Source of the DNA: Brachionus manjavacas
Lineage: Eukaryota; Rotifera; Eurotatoria; Ploima; Brachionidae
Assembly (NCBI GenBank): GCA_019054805.1
Contig: JAHQIY010000011.1
Coordinates: 2,919,001 to 2,983,000 of the forward strand
DNA: 64,000 nt
Direction of reading: 5' to 3'
The stretch's first letter is position 1. Every line of letters starts with the position of its first letter. Of the stretch, positions 59,239 to 64,000 are shown one piece after another. The position numbers were made by a program, and so were the translations under genes. The notes below the pieces were generated by a model. That model saw only the letters and a list, made by a program, of their open reading frames with translations. It did not search any database and was not told where the DNA came from.

Positions 59239-61990
59239 ATGAACAAAAAAAAATCAACAACTTTATCAAAAAAAAGGTTAGTAATTACACATTGGAACTG
59301 TTCTCATCTTCCCAGTAGAGTGTTACTATTGCAAAATTTTTTGGCTCAGAATTCCCCAGATATTTTGTTACTAAATGAAATAAAAATAGATGCAAATGAA
59401 GAAAATATTTTTTTGAACTACAAAAATTACCTATTAATAATCAAACCTAGAAATAAATATTGAGGCGGTGTAGCAATTTTAGTTAAGGAGGGACTCGATT
59501 TTGCTCAAGACTTATCATTTGAAAACTTCTCAGCAGAGCTACTTTGCATCAAAATAAAAATAAAAAATGACTCCTTGTTTATCTTTAGCCTATACAACCC
59601 ACCTAATAAGATTCTAAATTTTGAGCTTTTTGAACAAATCAGTAAAAACTGTAAAAACTTTATTCTTGGCGGTGATTTAAACGCTAAGTCCAAGCAAATA
59701 GGAAGTTTTGGTCAAAACGAAAATGGAAATATTTTAGAAAATATAATAAATAAGTTAAACATGTCAACTATAAATGACAATTCACCCACTTTTAACATAT
59801 TTAATAGAGAATACTATGAATTACTTGATATATTTTTAGTCTCATCCGATCTCTTAGACAAAATCAGTGATTTTAGGGTTTTATCAAAACATGATATGAC
59901 AAGTGTTCATTTCCCTATTGAAGCTTGCATATCAATTGAGCATTTTATGACTTCCGAATTGATTTCAAGAAGGTTAAATTTCAAAAAAGCAAATTGGTCA
60001 TATTTTCAAGAAATTCTTAGTGTTCCGATCTTAAACCCAGATAGTGTTGACGACTATAATAATATAATCTCAAAAAAAAAATAATAAGTGCTGCCCATAA
60101 AAGCATCCCATTACAGTCAGGGAAAATATATAAAACTACCCTACCGCATGAAATTGTGAACTTAATAAAAGAACGCAGGAAAACCAGGAGGTATTTTCAA
60201 AGAACTCGCTCCCAATTAGCAAAGCAAAAATTCAACTTTCTAACTTCTCAGTTAAAAATCTCTCTAAAAAAATTTTGGGACAAAAATTGGTCTGACTTTA
60301 TCGATAAAATGGGCAAGAATCCCTTATCCAGCAGGCCTTTCTGGAAAAAAATTAATAAATTCAGATCAAAAAAAAGTTCAAAACTTATCCCAACCTTACT
60401 GGCAAATAATCAAGAACTAAGCACTGATAGTGAAAAAGGAAAATTCTTTTGAGAATTCTTGTCCTTAACTTTTAGTCCCAATTCTGATTTAATTAATAAT
60501 AATACAGACAGTGAGATAACTGATTTTAACTCGAACTTCTTTAAAAGCCACAAATCATTCATAATTAATGAACCTATAAGTCTAAAAGAGATCAATGTAG
60601 CTATCAGGAAATTAAAAGGAGAAGGGGCATCAGGACCTGACAAAATTCAAAATATCATGTTAAAAAATTTACCACGAACTTGTCTTCTTGATATTAAGGA
60701 ACTCTTCAACCGAAGTATTCTTCAGGCTAGAATTCCCAAAGAATGGAAAACAGCTTTCATAACCATGATTCCTAAAAAATCCTCAGCATTAAATGACCCA
60801 ACTAACTATAGACCAATAAGCATGACAAGCTGTCTTGGTAAGCTCCTAGAGCGGATTATCTACATTAGAATATATAATCACCTAGAAAAGAATTCATTGT
60901 TAATTCAAGAGCAATCAGGCTTCAGAAAATATCGACGAACCGCCGACAATCTTATTTTCTTGATTCAAAAAATTTCTGAATCATTCAATAGAAAGAAAAA
61001 AGTCAATGCCTTATTTTTTGATATCTCAAAAGCTTTTGATAGGGTGTGGCATTACGGATTAATTTATAAACTAATTAAAATGAACTTGCCTGACTATCTT
61101 ATCCACTGGATAAAATCATTTCTTGATTCCAGATCATTCAAAGTAAATGTAAATGGTCATATAAGTGATGAATATTTAATAACTGCAGGTGTCCCCCAAG
61201 GTTCAGTAATTAGTCCTCTTCTGTTCAGTATATTCATTAATGATATTCCAAAGAGAAATAAAACTAATAGTGAATACTCCCTCTTATTTGCAGATGATCT
61301 AGTGACTTTTTTTATTTATAAAAAAAGGGTAATCTAGAAAATAAGATAAACAAATATCTAAAAGAACTAGAAAAATGGCTCTGCAAGTGGAAAATGAAAT
61401 TATCATTAGAGAAGTCTTGCTTTATGGTATTTTCCAAGTATAGTAAAGAAAATTCAAATCTTAACTTAGAGATATATGGGAATAAACTCGAAAGTCAGAA
61501 AAATGTAAAATTTCTTGGCATTAAGTTTGACCCAAAATTAACCTTTAACCCTATGATTGAAGATATAAAAAAACGCTGCAACTCAAGATTAAATTTAATT
61601 AAAATTTTATCAAACAAAAAATGGGGCTTAAATACTTATACATTAAGTAATCTCTACAAATCATTAATAGGCTCGATATTAGACTATTCATTTCCCTGTC
61701 TAAACTTATTTTCAGAATCAAACTTTAAAAGAATTCAGGCTATTAAAAACTCAGCAGTTAGATTCATTCTCAAACTAAAATATGATACACCCTCTGACAT
61801 ATTACATAATGAGGCCTTTGATAAACTAGAACTGTTAAAAGTCTCTAACCGACTTTTTGAGTTGGCTGAGAGATACGTTGGAGTAGGACTGAGCCATTCT
61901 GTTCCATTAGTAACCAGACTGGTCGAGGAGTACACGAAGGGTTTCGAATCAAGATTCATCGAATACCCAACTCCACTGTGTAATTGCTAA
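59239..61990 (+). pseudogene. LINE ORF2: endonuclease and reverse transcriptase
   Basis: The endonuclease shows I-T-H-W-N-C, L-L-L-N-E-I-K (catalytic Glu), G-G-D-L-N-A-K and L-D-I-F-L-V, ending S-V-H-F-P-I. The reverse transcriptase has Y-R-P-I-S-M-T-S, F-F-D-I-S-K-A-F-D-R-V-W, G-V-P-Q-G-S-V-I-S-P-L-L-F and L-L-F-A-D-D-L-V. The C-terminal region has F-L-G-I-K-F-D and S-L-I-G-S-I-L-D-Y. Lesions: TGA at 59461-59463, a frame change in the A run near 60070, TGA at 60450-60452 and a frame change in the A run near 61320. Two of the four are in homopolymers and could be sequence errors. The F-A-D-D box and domain order place it near the jockey/CR1 group. Confidence 0.85.
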
Positions 61991-62234
61991 CTTACTATTT
62001 CTTCTTTTTTTCCTGAAACTTGAACTATTTAAACATGTGCCACATGAAACAATCTTTTCCAATTTATGTCTTTTCAACTTTAATTTTTTATTAGCTTATT
62101 TACTCTATTTTTTTTTTTTTTTTTTTTATCTAATTTTATTAACTTTAATTTTATTCTTATTTTGTTTTTTTTTTTTATTTTATTTTTTTAATTTATTCTG
62201 AAGGAGCTTTAGCTCGGTACAGATAACAAATAAA

Positions 62235-62554
62235 TAAGAGACATAAGGAATTAGAATCTGTTAAGAGCCGTGGAAATTGTAAAAGACCAGTTCAACGGTA
62301 TAACGCAAATAGGTGTGAATCAATCATAAGAATTAATCATGCTGAAAAACAAGATAAGTATAATATAAAAAAATTAAATTTAACTCATAATCATGAAGTT
62401 TTTAAGGAATTGTTTGATCATGACGCTAAGAATCGTAAGTTGGACGAAAATGAACAACATTTTTTTTTTTTAATAAAATAATTTTAGGGATTAACCCCTA
62501 AGACTATCCCGAACGGCTTATCGCCTTCTTTTCAGTCCTCATGTAATATAAAAA
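62235..62554 (+). repeat. Right copy of the ~320-bp duplication flanking the LINE
   Basis: Second copy of 58212-58530, beginning directly at the LINE's (AAAT)n tail and continuing into the rest of the SINE-like element. Confidence 0.85.
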
Positions 62555-62608
62555 TAGAAAATTTAAAAATAGTAATTAGGTTAAATATAAAAATGATGTA
62601 TACAAAAA
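62462..62608 (-). mobile_element. Small SINE-like retroinsertion in the MULE
   Basis: Read on the minus strand it has a G+C-rich block (GAGGACTGAAAAGAAGG, then GATAGTCTTAGGGGTTAAT) and ends in poly(A). The 14-bp sequence AAAATGAACAACAT stands on both sides (about 62448-62461 and 62609-62622), a normal retroposition target duplication, and rejoining the flanks restores the MULE reading frame. It has no A/B boxes that I can see, so it may be a truncated LINE tail instead. Confidence 0.6.
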
Positions 62609-62705
62609 AATGAACAACATGAAGTTATCAATATGTTAAAAACTGGCTCAAAAGTAGCCAAAGTAGCGGAGCACATGGAAAATAAAAGTAATACATATAA
62701 GTTTG

Positions 62706-63447
62706 GGGTCTTATAAACCTGACGATCAGTGTTCGTTACATTTCACGAACAGTCAATTTGACGACCAGGTAAATTAATTACTGTTCGTAAAAAAAAAAGA
62801 ACTGATCGTGAAAATTTTTACCTGGACGAAAAAATAAATTATCAAATTAATTAATATTTATTTCTAAATGAAAAATTAAAGTAGTTTTCTATATTTTTTT
62901 CGAAATTTCGAGCAAATTAGTTTAATTAAAAATTTCGTTTATTCGTCTTATTCTTGATTTTTTTTCGGACGGCCTCTAGTTCTTTCAATTGGGATATTAA
63001 TTACGTCTTCAACATGATTGTCTCTAGCAACACTTTCCAATCTTATACTAGATAATTTCTGGCTTAATTCATCGCATTCATAAGGAACAATTGAAGAAAA
63101 ATAAATAGTTAACTTTTTAAATCGAGTGCCCTTAGTTGCGTGCTTTAAGCAATGTAAATCGCAAAGTTCATGTATTATTTTACGTTGTTTTGAACTTAGA
63201 CAACTCCTAAAAGTAAAACCGTTTTACTTGAAAGGCTTTCAAATTCTCAACTTTTAATTTGAGTTATAATGTCTTTAATTGATGAAATAAATGAATAAAA
63301 CTTTGATTTGCTTTTTATTTACAATTTTTTTTTCACTGATCATACGAATACACACCTGACGATCAGATAAATTAATTAATTTACCTGGTCGTCAAATTGA
63401 CTGTTCGTGAAATGTAATGAACACTGATCGTCAGGTTTATAAGACCC
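62706..63447. mobile_element. TIR DNA transposon with R3H exon
   Basis: Inverted ends of about 75 bp start GGGTCTTATAAACCTGACG and include TTTCACGAACAGTCAATTTG. The flanks TAAGTTTG (left, 62698-62705) and TAAATTTG (right, 63448-63455) look like an 8-bp target duplication with one change, pointing to hAT- or P-type insertion. The element is 742 bp with a coding relic on the minus strand. Confidence 0.7.
62948..63206 (-). pseudogene. R3H-domain exon with GRPKK tail
   Basis: After a TTTTAG acceptor the frame gives C-L-S-S-K-Q-R-K-I-I-H-E-L-C and L-K-H-A-T-K-G-T-R-F-K-K-L-T-I-Y-F. This is the R3H fold (Arg-x3-His spacing), which binds single-stranded nucleic acid. It closes with R-T-R-G-R-P-K-K-N-Q-E before TAA, an AT-hook-like end common in Mutator-like and other transposases. 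The frame is unbroken for 86 codons. It is either the last exon of a transposase shortened to a MITE-like element or a captured host exon. Confidence 0.6.
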
Positions 63448-63583
63448 TAAATTTGTCTTTTTCCTTTAATTCTGTTTAAAAAAAAATTTAAAAAACTAGG
63501 TTTTCCTAGGCTACCTGCGCCTATAAATAGGGCTACTTTTTTTGGCTACGTGCACCTATAACTAGGTTTCCGCATTCATATCC

Positions 63584-63592
63584 TCATTATTT
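63584..63592 (+). repeat. Right 9-bp target duplication of the MULE
   Basis: TCATTATTT, matching 57701-57709. Confidence 0.75.
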
Positions 63593-64000
63593 TATAAAGA
63601 TTGTGAAACTAATTTTTAATCAAACAAACCCGTTGTTATGTCCTTATATTCAGTTAATAGGACATTGTAATTTTATATCTCTTTATTTCTAAAATAAAAA
63701 GAGAAACAGCCGTCTAATGACAAAGCAAATAAGTATCCAATGTCCTAAATAAGCTTAAGAAGCAAAATAACAAGAGGATTTTCATTAAATGAAGTTCCCA
63801 AGTTTGTTATCTTTTTCATTAAATATACTTTTCGAGCAAACATGTTCAAGTTGTTGTGTTTCAAACAAAAAAATTGTCAATCCAAAATGTAACTTGAATT
63901 TACAAACATCTAAAAATAACATTAAATACAACATGTAAATTAAATGACAGTTAAGTAATATTATGAACTAAATAATGCATTTATAAATACCTGATGTAAC
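63593..64000. other. Unannotated right edge
   Basis: Slightly less A/T-biased than the surrounding spacers, but no frame or repeat is recognised. Confidence 0.3.

Larger units (their letters stand above)
58531..62234 (+). mobile_element. Jockey-like LINE, nearly full length (copy 3)
   Basis: A 3.7-kb non-LTR retrotransposon with the end of ORF1 (zinc knuckles), ORF2 with AP endonuclease and reverse transcriptase, and a 3' UTR ending GAGCTTTAGCTCGGTACA and an (AAAT)n tail. The 5' end falls inside an ORF1 zinc knuckle, so it is 5' truncated. It is flanked by a direct repeat of about 320 bp. Only four ORF2 lesions are apparent, so insertion was recent. Confidence 0.85.
57710..63583 (+). mobile_element. 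Mutator-like element (MULE) hosting nested insertions
   Basis: The ends are inverted repeats (core ACCTAGT(C/T)ATAGGTGCAC then (C/G)TAGCCA), each starting 22 bp outside ACCTAG with G, and flanked by perfect TCATTATTT. The 9-bp target duplication and the FAR1/ZSWIM-like DNA-binding frame inside both point to the Mutator superfamily. The MULE's own sequence is only about 1 kb; the rest is a SINE-like element, a LINE and another TIR transposon that landed in it. The transposase core is missing, so it is non-autonomous now. Confidence 0.8.

Overview
This is a very AT-rich eukaryotic (animal) genomic window. The evidence is multi-exon genes with short introns (several of about 45-60 bp, GT..AG), metazoan protein families (ABCA transporter, ABHD16A, torsin) and many eukaryotic transposons. 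The base composition, intron style and crowd of jockey/CR1-like LINEs would fit a monogonont rotifer such as Brachionus, but that assignment is inference from general knowledge and other AT-rich invertebrates are not excluded.

Host genes, left to right: the 3' end of a UDP-glycosyltransferase (+, 1-183); a full-length ABCA-type ABC transporter (-, 970-14019, about 20 exons and about 1700 residues, with both TMD-NBD halves visible); a DUF1295/steroid-5-alpha-reductase-like membrane enzyme (-, 19638-20600, single exon); an ABHD16A phosphatidylserine lipase orthologue (+, 26121-29895, six exons, 555 residues); two almost identical copies of a single-exon membrane-anchored methyltransferase-like gene (-, 30955-31731 and 40566-41342); a type II membrane glycosyltransferase-like gene with one frameshift (+, 45276-46315); and a torsin AAA+ ATPase (-, 48286-49459, three exons). 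The set is mostly lipid, membrane and endomembrane proteins, but the genes do not form an operon or an evident shared pathway.

The rest is mobile DNA. Introns of the ABCA gene hold a broken Tc1-like element, a LINE tail, a mariner-like element with long inverted repeats and a tRNA-derived SINE. The 14.8-25.3 kb stretch holds several MITEs and foldbacks, a hAT fragment and a MITE whose arms are a GGAAT-type minisatellite. The 32-42 kb stretch is a graveyard of LINE pieces, a Merlin element with 8-bp target duplications, a Ty3/gypsy fossil, a mariner relic and a solo LTR. The last 6 kb is one Mutator-like element (57710-63583, perfect 9-bp target duplication) into which a SINE-like element, a nearly whole jockey-like LINE and a second TIR transposon carrying an R3H-domain exon have nested.

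The most unusual observations are a near-identical duplication of about 320 bp on both sides of the nested LINE, far longer than a normal target-site duplication; the R3H plus AT-hook-like exon inside a small TIR element; a pair of foldback elements with a conserved G+C-rich core between diverged arms; and a gene duplication that begins just upstream of the start codon and ends next to a MITE. No CRISPR array, rRNA or tRNA gene was seen.
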